Shown here: in pieces, positions 33,632 to 41,430 of the stretch
Position numbering within the stretch: position 1 is the first letter of the stretch
How the letters are laid out: the number at the start of each line of letters is the position of its first letter
Source of the DNA: a virus
Strand: one strand, 5' to 3'
Length of the DNA stretch: 64,000 bases
IMG/VR virus record: IMGVR_UViG_3300021962_000046
Coordinates: 1-64,000 of that record
Made by a program: the position numbers and the translations under genes
Notes under the pieces: model-generated
What the model was told of the DNA's origin: nothing
Seen by the model: the letters and a program-made list of their open reading frames with translations, nothing else
Database searches by the model: none

Positions 33632-34510
33632 TTAATTAGACCAAACAGGCTCATCAGTTAGATGCTTGTATTTTTCAAAGCCATCTGGATGAACTTCCAA
33701 AAATCTAACTTTGGCTCTTTCTACAAAGTTTTCTGGCTGATTTCTCTTGAACCAGTTACAAACTGTGTTTGGATTCTTGCCAGTTTCATAATAAGCAACT
33801 AGATAATTATAAATCTTGTCAATAATATCAAGCCTGTAGGTGATTGGCTTGCTTCTTAGGAAGCGATGAATCCATCCCAAAGCAGAATGAAGCATCACCT
33901 TTCCACCATTTCTCCTAACAAGCTCATGGACATATCCTTCCTCACCAGCAAAGCCTGAGAAATTAGGACTAAATCCAGGCCAATATTCTTTTTTCATCAA
34001 GAACATTGCGGTTCCATGCATGGGAATTTCTGAAACTGCTGGTAGTGGCCTGCGTGTATCCCAAATGCCGTAGAAATCTCCACGCCACTTTGGTTCCATA
34101 TGAGTAGCAATGACATCTTTGTTTTCATTGAGCAACGGGCCACACCACATATCCTTGCCAATAAAATTACCATTAATTCCATTCATAATATAATCAATTG
34201 CACCAGGTTGCAAAATAACATGGCTATCAAGCAAAAGAACATATTCACCATCTGCATTTTCAAAAACGCTATTTTTGGCGTGTGCTGGACCTTTTTCTTT
34301 TGGACAATGAACATACTTTGATCCAGAAAGACCACAAAGTTGTTCCAAAGATTCTGTTTTCTTTGGAAGGTCATCACACATTAACAATTGAATTTCTGGC
34401 TTTTCTCTTGAATTTCCTGTATGATACATTCTGAGACAAGATGCTGTCCAAAAGGCACCTTCGATATCATCATGACAAGCCCAACCAATAGTTAATTTAT
34501 ATTTAGACAT
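33632..34510 (-). CDS. GT-A glycosyltransferase resembling polypeptide O-glycosyltransferases
   Basis: The product is 292 residues. The N-terminus LTIGWACHDD begins a GT-A nucleotide-sugar fold. LLLDSHV (residues 92-98) has a D-x-H metal/nucleotide motif in place of D-x-D. GFAGEEGYVHELVRRNGG (187-204) and GWIHR (212-216) fit the GxE...R...GG...H pattern of eukaryotic-type polypeptide N-acetylhexosaminyltransferases (families GT27 and GT60). That comparison is from memory of the motifs, not from a search. It is divergent from the plus-strand glycosyltransferase across a shared 101-base promoter region. The neighbouring Thr-rich linkers are plausible acceptors (inference). Confidence 0.75.
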   Translation of the reverse strand: MSKYKLTIGWACHDDIEGAFWTASCLRMYHTGNSREKPEIQLLMCDDLPKKTESLEQLCGLSGSKYVHCPKEKGPAHAKNSVFENADGEYVLLLDSHVILQPGAIDYIMNGINGNFIGKDMWCGPLLNENKDVIATHMEPKWRGDFYGIWDTRRPLPAVSEIPMHGTAMFLMKKEYWPGFSPNFSGFAGEEGYVHELVRRNGGKVMLHSALGWIHRFLRSKPITYRLDIIDKIYNYLVAYYETGKNPNTVCNWFKRNQPENFVERAKVRFLEVHPDGFEKYKHLTDEPVWSN

Positions 34511-34552
34511 TTGTTTCTCCTATATGTTGGTGTGACTATGCACACATTTTCT

Positions 34553-34582
34553 TTGAAAATATTATAGCGTCAAAACTATAAT
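34553..34582 (+). promoter_or_regulatory. Sigma70-type promoter for plus-strand glycosyltransferase
   Basis: TTGAAA (34553-34558), an 18-base spacer, and perfect TATAAT (34577-34582), 30 bases before the ATG. It lies in the divergent gap between the two glycosyltransferase genes. Confidence 0.65.
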
Positions 34583-34611
34583 AAAAAAAAGACTTAATAG
34601 GAAATATTTAA

Positions 34612-35427
34612 ATGTCAAACTTGCCAACAACTGGATTTATACCCGCTCCTGTTTTTATAAAACCAGAAGAAAAATTTTCAGTATTAAAAAATACAGAAAA
34701 ACCAGCTGTTTCTTGTTATTGCAGCACTTATGGAAGACCTACAAGGCTTCTGGAAAGTTCTATTCAATGTTTTTTGAATCAAGATTATGATGGTCCCAAA
34801 GAGCTTGTTATACTAAATGATTTCAATCAACAAGAGTTGGTTTTTGATCATCCCGAAGTAAGGATTATAAATCATCCCGAAAGAATAAAGCCTCTAGGCA
34901 GAAAATTCAACGAAAATATCAAATTGTGCAAGTATGATATACTTGCCTGTTGGGAAGACGATGATATTTTTCTTCCAAATAGACTTTCTTACAGCATTGC
35001 AAACATGCGTAATGGAATATTCCATACTCATCATGCTTTCTTTGAACAAGCAGAAAAAAGTTTTATAAAATCACAAAATATTTTCCACAGCACACATGTT
35101 TTCACAAGGGAACTTTTTAACCAAGTTGGTGGGTATCCAGAAATAGACCAATGTAGTGTCGATATTTCAATAATGGATAGGTTTAGGCAAGCAGTTGGAA
35201 ATTACACACAAGATATAAATGATACAAAAGATTATGTTTATTGTTATGTTTGGGGTGGCGCACAATCATATCATGGTAGTGGATGGGGAGCCTCAAACAC
35301 AAATGTTTCTGATTCAGCTACAGACATAGTACAGATGCAAATTGGACAAGGCCATGTTCGTACAGGCGTAATAAATCTGGAACCGAAATTAAGATATAAT
35401 TTTTATGATTATCTACCAAGAGATTAA
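34612..35427 (+). CDS. Family 2-like glycosyltransferase
   Basis: The product is 271 residues with SD AGGAAA. PAVSCYCSTYGRP (31-43) is the first strand of a GT2 GT-A domain, ELVILND (64-70) the second, and CWEDDDIFLPNR (113-124) carries the D-x-D metal motif with the usual L-P/N-R continuation. The ends of the domain (GGYPEID, GGAQSYHGSG) are compatible with acceptor binding. There is no membrane segment, so it would act on a soluble acceptor such as a virion protein or modified DNA. It starts an apparent two-gene unit with the next gene, 10 bases apart. Confidence 0.8.
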   Translation: MSNLPTTGFIPAPVFIKPEEKFSVLKNTEKPAVSCYCSTYGRPTRLLESSIQCFLNQDYDGPKELVILNDFNQQELVFDHPEVRIINHPERIKPLGRKFNENIKLCKYDILACWEDDDIFLPNRLSYSIANMRNGIFHTHHAFFEQAEKSFIKSQNIFHSTHVFTRELFNQVGGYPEIDQCSVDISIMDRFRQAVGNYTQDINDTKDYVYCYVWGGAQSYHGSGWGASNTNVSDSATDIVQMQIGQGHVRTGVINLEPKLRYNFYDYLPRD

Positions 35428-35437
35428 AGGAGATTGA

Positions 35438-36313
35438 ATGTCTAAGTTAGATGAGATTTTTGAAAACAAAATAAACACACCGGGAGATATCTCGGAACAT
35501 CTTTTGACACTTAAAAAATATGCAGAAAGATGTGATGTTGTTGTCGAACTTGGTGTTCGCTGGTTGTGCAGCACCTATGCATTTCTTTCAGCAAGACCAA
35601 AGAAATTGTTGTCATTCGACACAGTACATTACAGGAGTCACGGAGCATCTGAAGAAGATTTAAATGAATCTGTTTCAGAATCGGGCACTAGCTTCGAATT
35701 CTTCCAAGAGAATGTCATCACAACAACAAACATTCCAGAATGTGATCTGTTGTTTATTGATACTCTTCATAGTTACAAACAATTAAAATTAGAACTATAT
35801 CTACATGCTACAAAAGCAAGAAAGTACATAATTTTACACGATGTTGTAACATATGGAAATCAAAACGAAGGAGAAGTTGTTTTGCCTGAAAGTTCTTCAG
35901 AAGAAACAAAAAATTATTTTAATTTATTGGTAGAAAGAAAAGGATTAATGCCAGCCGTAACTGAATTCCTCAATGAAAACAACGAATGGAAAATTTGTGA
36001 ATTTTTCGAAAACAACAATGGCTTATGCGTTTTAGAAAAAGTTCCTGTCAATACTGTAAATGGCTTGCCTGTTACTGTAAATGATGCAACCACAACATTT
36101 GTTGAAACACAAAACAAACCATTTGATACAAACACATGTGTCAAAGAAACGAATGTTGATAGTTCAGAAGTTGTTGCAGAACCAACTGTCACGAAAGAAA
36201 CATATCCAGAATTGCCAGATGTAAGACTTGAAATGCCAGAGAATAATCCAGAGCCACAACCAGAAAAGAAGAGTTTGCTGAAGCGAGTTCTTGGTTGGTT
36301 TGGCTGGAAGTAA
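35438..36313 (+). CDS. SAM-methyltransferase-like protein with amphipathic C-terminal tail
   Basis: The product is 291 residues with SD AAAGGAGA. VVVELGVRW (34-42) fits the SAM-binding loop, DLLFIDTLHSYKQLKLEL the acidic strand with D-x-x-H, and YIILHDVVTYG a later strand. This resembles the class I group that includes cephalosporin hydroxylase/rhamnosyl O-methyltransferase (CmcI-like). Residues 215-275 are a low-complexity Val/Pro/Glu/Thr tether, and the last 16 residues (KKSLLKRVLGWFGWK) form a basic, Trp-rich amphipathic end that may anchor the enzyme to a partner. The stop abuts the convergent helicase gene with no gap. Confidence 0.65.
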   Translation: MSKLDEIFENKINTPGDISEHLLTLKKYAERCDVVVELGVRWLCSTYAFLSARPKKLLSFDTVHYRSHGASEEDLNESVSESGTSFEFFQENVITTTNIPECDLLFIDTLHSYKQLKLELYLHATKARKYIILHDVVTYGNQNEGEVVLPESSSEETKNYFNLLVERKGLMPAVTEFLNENNEWKICEFFENNNGLCVLEKVPVNTVNGLPVTVNDATTTFVETQNKPFDTNTCVKETNVDSSEVVAEPTVTKETYPELPDVRLEMPENNPEPQPEKKSLLKRVLGWFGWK

Positions 36314-38308
36314 TCAAGACTTCAAATTATTCAACAATGTTTCGGCCCGTATTCCAGCAATACGGGCTGCTTCATTTATATTTTCCATAATTTTATTTTT
36401 ATCAGTAAAGCCATTTTCATAAAGCTTCTCTGCTTTTATTTTCCCAACACCTTTAATGTCAATAATTTCAACCAGTCTTGCCGGAACACCATGCTGCATC
36501 CTTTTTCCCAGAAGTCTAAAAAAATCTTTCTTGTTCCACTTCTTTGACATTGAATCTATGGCATGTAAAACAGCAACAATCCTTGGAAAATCTTGTTGCA
36601 TATTCTTCATTATTGACGCATATTTCGCATCATATTGACCATACAAAACCTTGTTGTAAAGATAAGCTGTCTTCAATATGTTTTCTGGATAATCTTTTTT
36701 CGCAACACTCTTAACTTTTTTCAAAAAGGAAGACATGGCATATTTGTCATCTTTGTTCAAAGAACCAATAAGATTTTTTGATGTGTTGGATAATGCCAAA
36801 CATACTTCTACATCATCTATGGTTGGTTTTTTAAAAAGAACAGAAAAGTTTCTTGCCCAGCTGGCTATTTGAAGTGGCTCTGCATAGAAAAAAACAGAAA
36901 CTTTACCCAAGCCGGTCAAAACAAAATCCCCGGTAACATCATCTTTCAAAAGTATTCCTGTATTGCACAGTTTCTCAAATGTTATTTCTAGAATGTCTTT
37001 TTTCAATTTCTTGTTTTGGAAAAAAGCCAAAGTTCTTGAGAACCAAACTTCAGCATCTTGTATTGTCTTTATTGTTCCAGAATAAACTTCATAAAGAATA
37101 TGGAACGCAAGTTTTTCATAATCGCCAGCATTAGACAAATCCAACATTCTTGAATGTATTTCTTGCGGTGTCAAAACGATCTTTTGCAACTCCCTTCTTT
37201 TGCTGTTTGGAAAGAAAACATAAGCATCACCTTCGGGATCAAAAGCTGGCCTTCCTGCACGGCCAACCATCTGTAGGATGTCATAAGAAGCAACTATCTC
37301 ATTGCCTCTTGAAATACCCATAATTACAACTCTTCTTGCCGGGAGATTAACACCCCACGCCAAAGTACTTGTTGCAACAATAACACGCATATTTTTATCA
37401 TTCTTAAATGCGTTCTCCAAATTAGCTCTTTGTGTTTTATCCAGATTGGCATTATGAAATTCTGATTTTATTCCACGCCTCATCAATTCTTGTATGACCA
37501 ATTCGCCCATTTTTTTAGTATGAACAAAAACTAAAAATTTATCATTTATAAATCTTTGTATAACTTTGCAACCCTCATCAATTAATTCCAGATAAGGTGC
37601 CCTAATTGCTGATTCATCGTCATAAACACAAGAATGAATGTTTAATTTACATGGCCTGTAAGTACTTCTAAGTATGAAAGTTTCTTTTCCGTTTAAAATG
37701 TAACCCATCCATTTCGCTATATCATCAACATTTGGCATGGTTGCTGACAACAATATTATTCTTGTGGCTGGATTGATTTTGGTTATATTCATCAACGCAG
37801 ATTCAAGGTGATCTCCTCTGCCTTCGACAGTAAGCAAGTGAGATTCATCAACAACAATAACACCACACTCATCGATCCATTTTTTATTTTTCGAAGAAAC
37901 CCTCAATTTATGATTCAACATTTCTGATGTCATAATAATAACATCAGAATCATCAAAGTTAAGTTGTTCGAGATCGCCCTTGTAATCACCTGTAAGGATG
38001 CTTATTTTCAGATCAGAAAAATGATGTTTTTCTGCTGTCCAATCTTGGTACTTTTCGTTTGCCAAGGCTCTCAGAGGGCACAAGAAAATAAATTTCTTCT
38101 TCAATTGTCTTATTGCAAAGCTACCAAACATTTCTGATACAACAGTTTTGCCAGCACTTGTTGATGCTGCCACAAGACCATTGCAATTCTTGTCAACAAA
38201 AGAATAAAGAGAAGATTGAACTGGATTGAATTTTTCAAAAGGAAATTTGGCCCATTTAAATTCTGAAGTTGGGATTAATTCTTGTGCGTCAGTTATGTGA
38301 TTGATCAT
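36314..38308 (-). CDS. Ski2/Hel308-like superfamily 2 helicase
   Basis: The product is 664 residues. Walker A ASTSAGKT (48-55), DESH box (154-157), SAT motif (188-190), and a second RecA-like domain ending in QMVGRAGRP (motif VI). A winged-helix region follows, then a C-terminal helix-hairpin-helix (IIDIKGVGKIKAEKLYENGF, near 616-635). This order matches Hel308/Ski2-type DNA helicases, which remodel stalled forks, rather than UvsW, which is encoded separately here. Length is close to the 650-720 usual for Hel308. It is uncommon in phages as far as I know. The substrate is inferred to be branched DNA. Confidence 0.85.
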   Translation of the reverse strand: MINHITDAQELIPTSEFKWAKFPFEKFNPVQSSLYSFVDKNCNGLVAASTSAGKTVVSEMFGSFAIRQLKKKFIFLCPLRALANEKYQDWTAEKHHFSDLKISILTGDYKGDLEQLNFDDSDVIIMTSEMLNHKLRVSSKNKKWIDECGVIVVDESHLLTVEGRGDHLESALMNITKINPATRIILLSATMPNVDDIAKWMGYILNGKETFILRSTYRPCKLNIHSCVYDDESAIRAPYLELIDEGCKVIQRFINDKFLVFVHTKKMGELVIQELMRRGIKSEFHNANLDKTQRANLENAFKNDKNMRVIVATSTLAWGVNLPARRVVIMGISRGNEIVASYDILQMVGRAGRPAFDPEGDAYVFFPNSKRRELQKIVLTPQEIHSRMLDLSNAGDYEKLAFHILYEVYSGTIKTIQDAEVWFSRTLAFFQNKKLKKDILEITFEKLCNTGILLKDDVTGDFVLTGLGKVSVFFYAEPLQIASWARNFSVLFKKPTIDDVEVCLALSNTSKNLIGSLNKDDKYAMSSFLKKVKSVAKKDYPENILKTAYLYNKVLYGQYDAKYASIMKNMQQDFPRIVAVLHAIDSMSKKWNKKDFFRLLGKRMQHGVPARLVEIIDIKGVGKIKAEKLYENGFTDKNKIMENINEAARIAGIRAETLLNNLKS

Positions 38309-38339
38309 AATTGTATTGTATCAAAAAAACAAAAAAAAC

Positions 38340-38361
38340 AAGCCGGATAAAAATCCGGCTT
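38340..38361 (-). terminator. Intrinsic terminator upstream of the helicase gene
   Basis: AAGCCGGAT (38340-38348) and ATCCGGCTT (38353-38361) form a 9-bp stem with a four-base loop. On the minus strand it is followed by GTTTTTTTTG. It ends the transcript of the small gene at 38413-38712 and separates it from the helicase. Confidence 0.85.
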
Positions 38362-38412
38362 GCGATGATTGGATGAAATTGGAATCACCCCCTTAAAATA
38401 AAAAATATCCAA

Positions 38413-38712
38413 TCATGCTAATTGCTCCAGCTTACCACCTCTCTTCTCGTATTCCTTTACACAACACTTGGAAAGTAAATCAAGGCTCCTGTGGAAATCT
38501 TCACTCGTCCTAGATGTTGACAAAATCTTGTTCACATTAAAATCTTCAGAATCTTCATCGAATGTCATCTGCTCAAGGTTCAAAAAAACATCATATAAAT
38601 CATCCTGATATCTCCAATACAACCTACTAGTGATATCTTGCAATTCACTATCAGTCAAAGAATTACAAAAATTTTTAAAAATAACATCAACTTTCTTCTT
38701 GGCACCCTTCAT
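38413..38712 (-). CDS. Hypothetical protein, 99 residues
   Basis: I place the start at 38712 because TTGGAG lies seven bases upstream. An in-frame GTG at 38784 and ATG at 38775 have no ribosome site and would overlap the divergent promoter. The product is mostly helical and charged (DSELQDITSRLYWRYQDDLYDVF), without a recognisable domain. It is followed by its own terminator. Function unknown. Confidence 0.65.
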   Translation of the reverse strand: MKGAKKKVDVIFKNFCNSLTDSELQDITSRLYWRYQDDLYDVFLNLEQMTFDEDSEDFNVNKILSTSRTSEDFHRSLDLLSKCCVKEYEKRGGKLEQLA

Positions 38713-38768
38713 CACATACTCCAAGTAAAAATTAGTGTCATAAAGAGACACAAAGCTGAAACATAATA

Positions 38769-38784
38769 GTGTCATTTTTGACAC
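38769..38784. promoter_or_regulatory. Inverted repeat overlapping a -35 box (candidate operator)
   Basis: GTGTCA-TTTT-TGACAC is a perfect palindrome with 6-base arms. Its right arm contains most of the -35 TTGACA (38778-38783) of the plus-strand promoter. A bound repressor would block that promoter. A shorter TGTCA/TGACA palindrome occurs at 63481-63493. Confidence 0.45.
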
Positions 38785-38805
38785 AATTTATTATATTCAT
38801 AATAT
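38778..38805 (+). promoter_or_regulatory. Sigma70-type promoter
   Basis: TTGACA (38778-38783), a 16-base spacer, and TAATAT (38800-38805), in the divergent gap. Predicted transcription starts near 38812, which argues for the downstream start (38877) of the plus-strand gene. Confidence 0.7.
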
Positions 38806-38836
38806 AAAAGATGTTCAAATTATCTGACTCAACTGT

Positions 38837-38844
38837 TATAAATA
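38837..38844 (+). promoter_or_regulatory. T4-type late promoter-like box TATAAATA
   Basis: Exact TATAAATA, 32 bases before the ATG at 38877, with SD AAAAGGAT inside the expected leader. Together with the sigma70-type promoter upstream, the gene may be expressed both early and late. Confidence 0.45.
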
Positions 38845-38876
38845 CTATGCAACCTTTTATTAAAAAGGATACTCCT

Positions 38877-39176
38877 ATGAAAACAAATAAAATACAATCA
38901 ATGCTAATCAGTCACCTTATGAAATATGGGACTATTCAGCTAAAATTACCAGATAATGTTACATTAGAAATAGGAATTACAGCGGAGGACAAAGAAGGAA
39001 ATATTAAAAAAACTGAGGACTATTGTTGGGTTATAGCTGCCCAAGAAAACAGGGCTACCTGTTTAGACAGCTACAATATTGGAATTCGGTTTGATGATGA
39101 AAAGAAAGCAATTGTTTTAGATGACAGCTTTATAGACTGCGAGGGGAATCAAATAAGACAGCTAAATGTAGTTTGA
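38877..39176 (+). CDS. Hypothetical protein, 99 residues
   Basis: Start chosen at 38877 because AAAAGGAT precedes it at good distance. An ATG at 38811 would lie on the transcription start of the promoter. The product begins with a basic helix (MKTNKIQSMLISHLMKYG) and continues as beta strands with many acidic residues (DNVTLEIGITAEDKEG, IRFDDEKKAIVLDDSFIDCEG). No known domain was seen. It lies tail to tail with the next gene without a gap. Function unknown. Confidence 0.65.
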   Translation: MKTNKIQSMLISHLMKYGTIQLKLPDNVTLEIGITAEDKEGNIKKTEDYCWVIAAQENRATCLDSYNIGIRFDDEKKAIVLDDSFIDCEGNQIRQLNVV

Positions 39177-39611
39177 TCATTCAAACAAACAGGCAAATTC
39201 GTAGTTTAGATATTTTTCTGTTCTTATTTCTTTATTGTATGAAAGTTTGTTCCCGTTCATGTCCATAAGACATGTCCAACAACAAACTTGACGACCATCT
39301 TTAAAGAAATTGAAGTATACTATTTTTTCTAAACCTAAAAATGCCGACCCTATCTTAAAGACAACATGAAAAGGCAATGATATCAAATGTTTTGAAAATA
39401 TTTGAACATTGCTGGCTATGTTTTCGTCTATCTCAAACTCTGTATAACTAATACAAACATCATAACCATCAATTTGAAACTCCCATGTCTTATAGGGAGT
39501 TATTTTTACTTCTACTTCAGGCGAAACTCTAGGATATGTAAAAGGACGCAATACCCTTCCAAATATCTTCAACAATCTCACACCGTCTTTAAAAGATTTT
39601 ACTTTAATCAT
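39177..39611 (-). CDS. Hypothetical protein, 144 residues
   Basis: The start ATG overlaps the stop of the upstream amidoligase-like gene (ATGA overlap at 39608-39611), so the two are probably translated together. The protein is a mixed alpha/beta sequence with many aromatic residues (PYKTWEFQIDGYDVCISYTEFEIDEN). I see no catalytic motif and do not recognise it. Coupling suggests it serves the amidoligase-like protein. Confidence 0.7.
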   Translation of the reverse strand: MIKVKSFKDGVRLLKIFGRVLRPFTYPRVSPEVEVKITPYKTWEFQIDGYDVCISYTEFEIDENIASNVQIFSKHLISLPFHVVFKIGSAFLGLEKIVYFNFFKDGRQVCCWTCLMDMNGNKLSYNKEIRTEKYLNYEFACLFE

Positions 39612-40543
39612 TTTTGAACTTCCAAAATATTGATTGAATGATCTATATCATCTTTTGAAAACTCTATTATTTTTTCCCAAACAGGATTTTTCACCCCAAG
39701 TCCATCTGCTTTCTGTGCTAATTTCAATTTTTCAGCAATCCATCCACAAATGTTTTTATCATTGAAAAAACCATCAAAATCCATGAAGCTAATTGTTTCA
39801 GGAAAATTAGCATATGACATTGATTTAATCCATTTTTCCATACTAATGTCCTTTGCTCTTTCAACAAAGCAAATTAAAATTTTACACCAGTTTACAGCAT
39901 CAATAGAATTTATACAAGCATTGTTACCCATAATCCTAAATTCCATAGTTTTTTTTCTTTTTTTCTTATAATGATACAAATTAATTGCATAATACTTATA
40001 TTCACTCAGCCTTCTCAACATATTCGAATAAGTTAAAGCCTCATGTTTATCAAAAATTGCCGAAAAACCTATTGGCTGACAATAATGATTCAACCACCTG
40101 TCATTGTTAGTTAACAAATAAAAAAACAATTCATTTCTAACCCAATTTAAAAAAAGATTCCAAACTTGATTTTCAGACAAATCCTCAATTTCAACATGAA
40201 CATGAAAGCTGCAACGACCATCAGATCTGGCAAATTTACTATCATTTAAACCATCAACAACATCTTTTAATTGATGAATAGCCTCGCTGGCAACCATCGG
40301 TGGACTACATACTTCCAACCCACAACTAGAATCTGGTTTTACAACCCATGCATTGTTATTGTTTGTATATTGCCAACCATTAACATCAACGCTTTTGCCA
40401 ATTTTTTTAGCAATCGAATTTGAATATGAAAAAATACCAACGGGAAGATTGTTTTTATCTTTAGATCTTGAATTATTATCAAGAGCATTGTACTCAAGCT
40501 CCACACCAAATCTTCTATTACACCTATCAAATAAACTATGCAT
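39608..40543 (-). CDS. Amidoligase-family (COOH-NH2 ligase) protein
   Basis: The product is 311 residues. FGVELEYN (13-20) fits the N-terminal metal/ATP motif of the amidoligase family related to glutamine synthetase. VVKPDSSCGLEVCSPPM (67-83) fits its K-x-D-x-S...E-x-x-S-P-P motif, and CSFHVHVEI fits its G/C-x-H-x-H-V motif. Known members of the family are predicted to form amide or isopeptide bonds. The substrate in this phage is unknown: protein tagging or cell-wall peptide modification are both possible. Start ATG at 40543 has no clear SD. It leads a two-gene unit with the previous entry. Confidence 0.75.
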   Translation of the reverse strand: MHSLFDRCNRRFGVELEYNALDNNSRSKDKNNLPVGIFSYSNSIAKKIGKSVDVNGWQYTNNNNAWVVKPDSSCGLEVCSPPMVASEAIHQLKDVVDGLNDSKFARSDGRCSFHVHVEIEDLSENQVWNLFLNWVRNELFFYLLTNNDRWLNHYCQPIGFSAIFDKHEALTYSNMLRRLSEYKYYAINLYHYKKKRKKTMEFRIMGNNACINSIDAVNWCKILICFVERAKDISMEKWIKSMSYANFPETISFMDFDGFFNDKNICGWIAEKLKLAQKADGLGVKNPVWEKIIEFSKDDIDHSINILEVQK

Positions 40544-40601
40544 AATTAGAACTCAATTTGCCTTGTTAATATCATTATAGTAGAATATTTAAGGGGCTTT
40601 T

Positions 40602-41078
40602 ATGGCAGATAAATTATGTTTAATGCTTCAATGCAATAATGATAAAAATATTTTTTTATCGAAAAAGTACCTGAAACAATTAATCGAATTCATAAAAGAA
40701 TTTGATATTAAAGCACATTACGCCAAAACAGACCAAAACAACATAATATCAATAGAAAAACTTCCCGAAGTTTTTTGTGACCAATCATATGCTGGTGCAA
40801 GGGAATATAAAATAATAAACAGAAACATTCTAAAAAAGAACAATAATCGTGGAAATATATTGATGAAAGCAAGCGAAATTAGAACAATAATAAAAGAAAC
40901 ACTTATAAAAAATAAAAAGATCTCATTCAAGGAAATCCAAAAACAATTTATTCAAGAAAATATTTCAACCAGCGCACTAAGCAATCATTTCAGCCAAGTA
41001 AGACAAGAATTAGTAAATCGTGGAATAAACATAATAAAAGTAAAAAATGGATTATATGAAATGGAGGAGGGATTTTAA
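40602..41078 (+). CDS. Hypothetical protein with winged-helix-like C-terminus
   Basis: The product is 158 residues with SD AAGGGG. Residues 1-85 are unrecognised. Residues 87-158 (MKASEIRTIIKETLIKNKKISFKEIQ to INIIKVKNGLYEME) look like a winged-helix or helix-turn-helix domain: basic helices, a TSALSNHFSQVRQEL recognition-helix-like stretch, then a strand pair. A DNA-binding regulator is possible. An internal ATG at 40863 could give the domain alone, but it lacks a clear SD. It is closed by a strong terminator hairpin. Confidence 0.65.
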   Translation: MADKLCLMLQCNNDKNIFLSKKYLKQLIEFIKEFDIKAHYAKTDQNNIISIEKLPEVFCDQSYAGAREYKIINRNILKKNNNRGNILMKASEIRTIIKETLIKNKKISFKEIQKQFIQENISTSALSNHFSQVRQELVNRGINIIKVKNGLYEMEEGF

Positions 41079-41099
41079 TATCTCCCCTCCTCCATTTTT
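41061..41099. terminator. Bidirectional terminator between convergent genes
   Basis: GGAGGAGGGA (41063-41072) pairs with the TCTCCCCTCCTCC side (41081-41093). It is followed by TTTTT on the plus strand. It lies between the stops of the winged-helix-like gene and the acyl carrier gene. Confidence 0.7.
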
Positions 41100-41104
41100 A
41101 AAAA

Positions 41105-41356
41105 TCAATAAGCCAATTTCTGAGCATTCACATCTGCCAAAACCAAATCAACAAACTCAGAATATGTGATTTCTGGATTTTCTTTTATTTCTATTCTTCT
41201 GCTCGTATCTAATCTATTTTCTATTTCATAAACAACATCAATAAAATCTAAACTATCCATACCAATATCTTTTAAAGGTATGGACTTTTGATCTTGCTCG
41301 ATCTTCTTGCCCAAAACAGTCTCAAAGCAATCATCAATCACTTGTTCGTATTGCAT
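41105..41356 (-). CDS. acpP-like: Acyl carrier protein
   Basis: The product is 83 residues from the ATG at 41356, which has a strong SD (GGAGG, five bases upstream). A longer frame to 41431 lacks this support. IGMDSLDFIDVVYEIENRL is the classic 4'-phosphopantetheine attachment site (D-S-L/D-F), with the Ser as acceptor. Length and acidity match free-standing acyl carrier proteins (75-90 residues). No acyltransferase or ketosynthase is nearby in the window. It sits directly after recA on the minus strand. It may carry acyl groups for lipid or protein modification, or act on host enzymes; none of this can be read from the sequence. Confidence 0.9.
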   Translation of the reverse strand: MQYEQVIDDCFETVLGKKIEQDQKSIPLKDIGMDSLDFIDVVYEIENRLDTSRRIEIKENPEITYSEFVDLVLADVNAQKLAY

Positions 41357-41384
41357 ACATCCTCCATGATTTGAGTATACATTC

Positions 41385-41420
41385 AGCAAGCAGGCATAGT
41401 TTAAACCATGCCTGCTTGCT
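41385..41420. other. Long inverted repeat between recA and the acyl carrier gene
   Basis: AGCAAGCAGGCAT (41385-41397) and ATGCCTGCTTGCT (41408-41420) form a perfect 13-bp stem with a 10-base loop. No T-run follows on either strand, so it is not a standard intrinsic terminator. It may act as an RNA processing or stability hairpin. Confidence 0.6.
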
Positions 41421-41430
41421 TTGTCAAACA

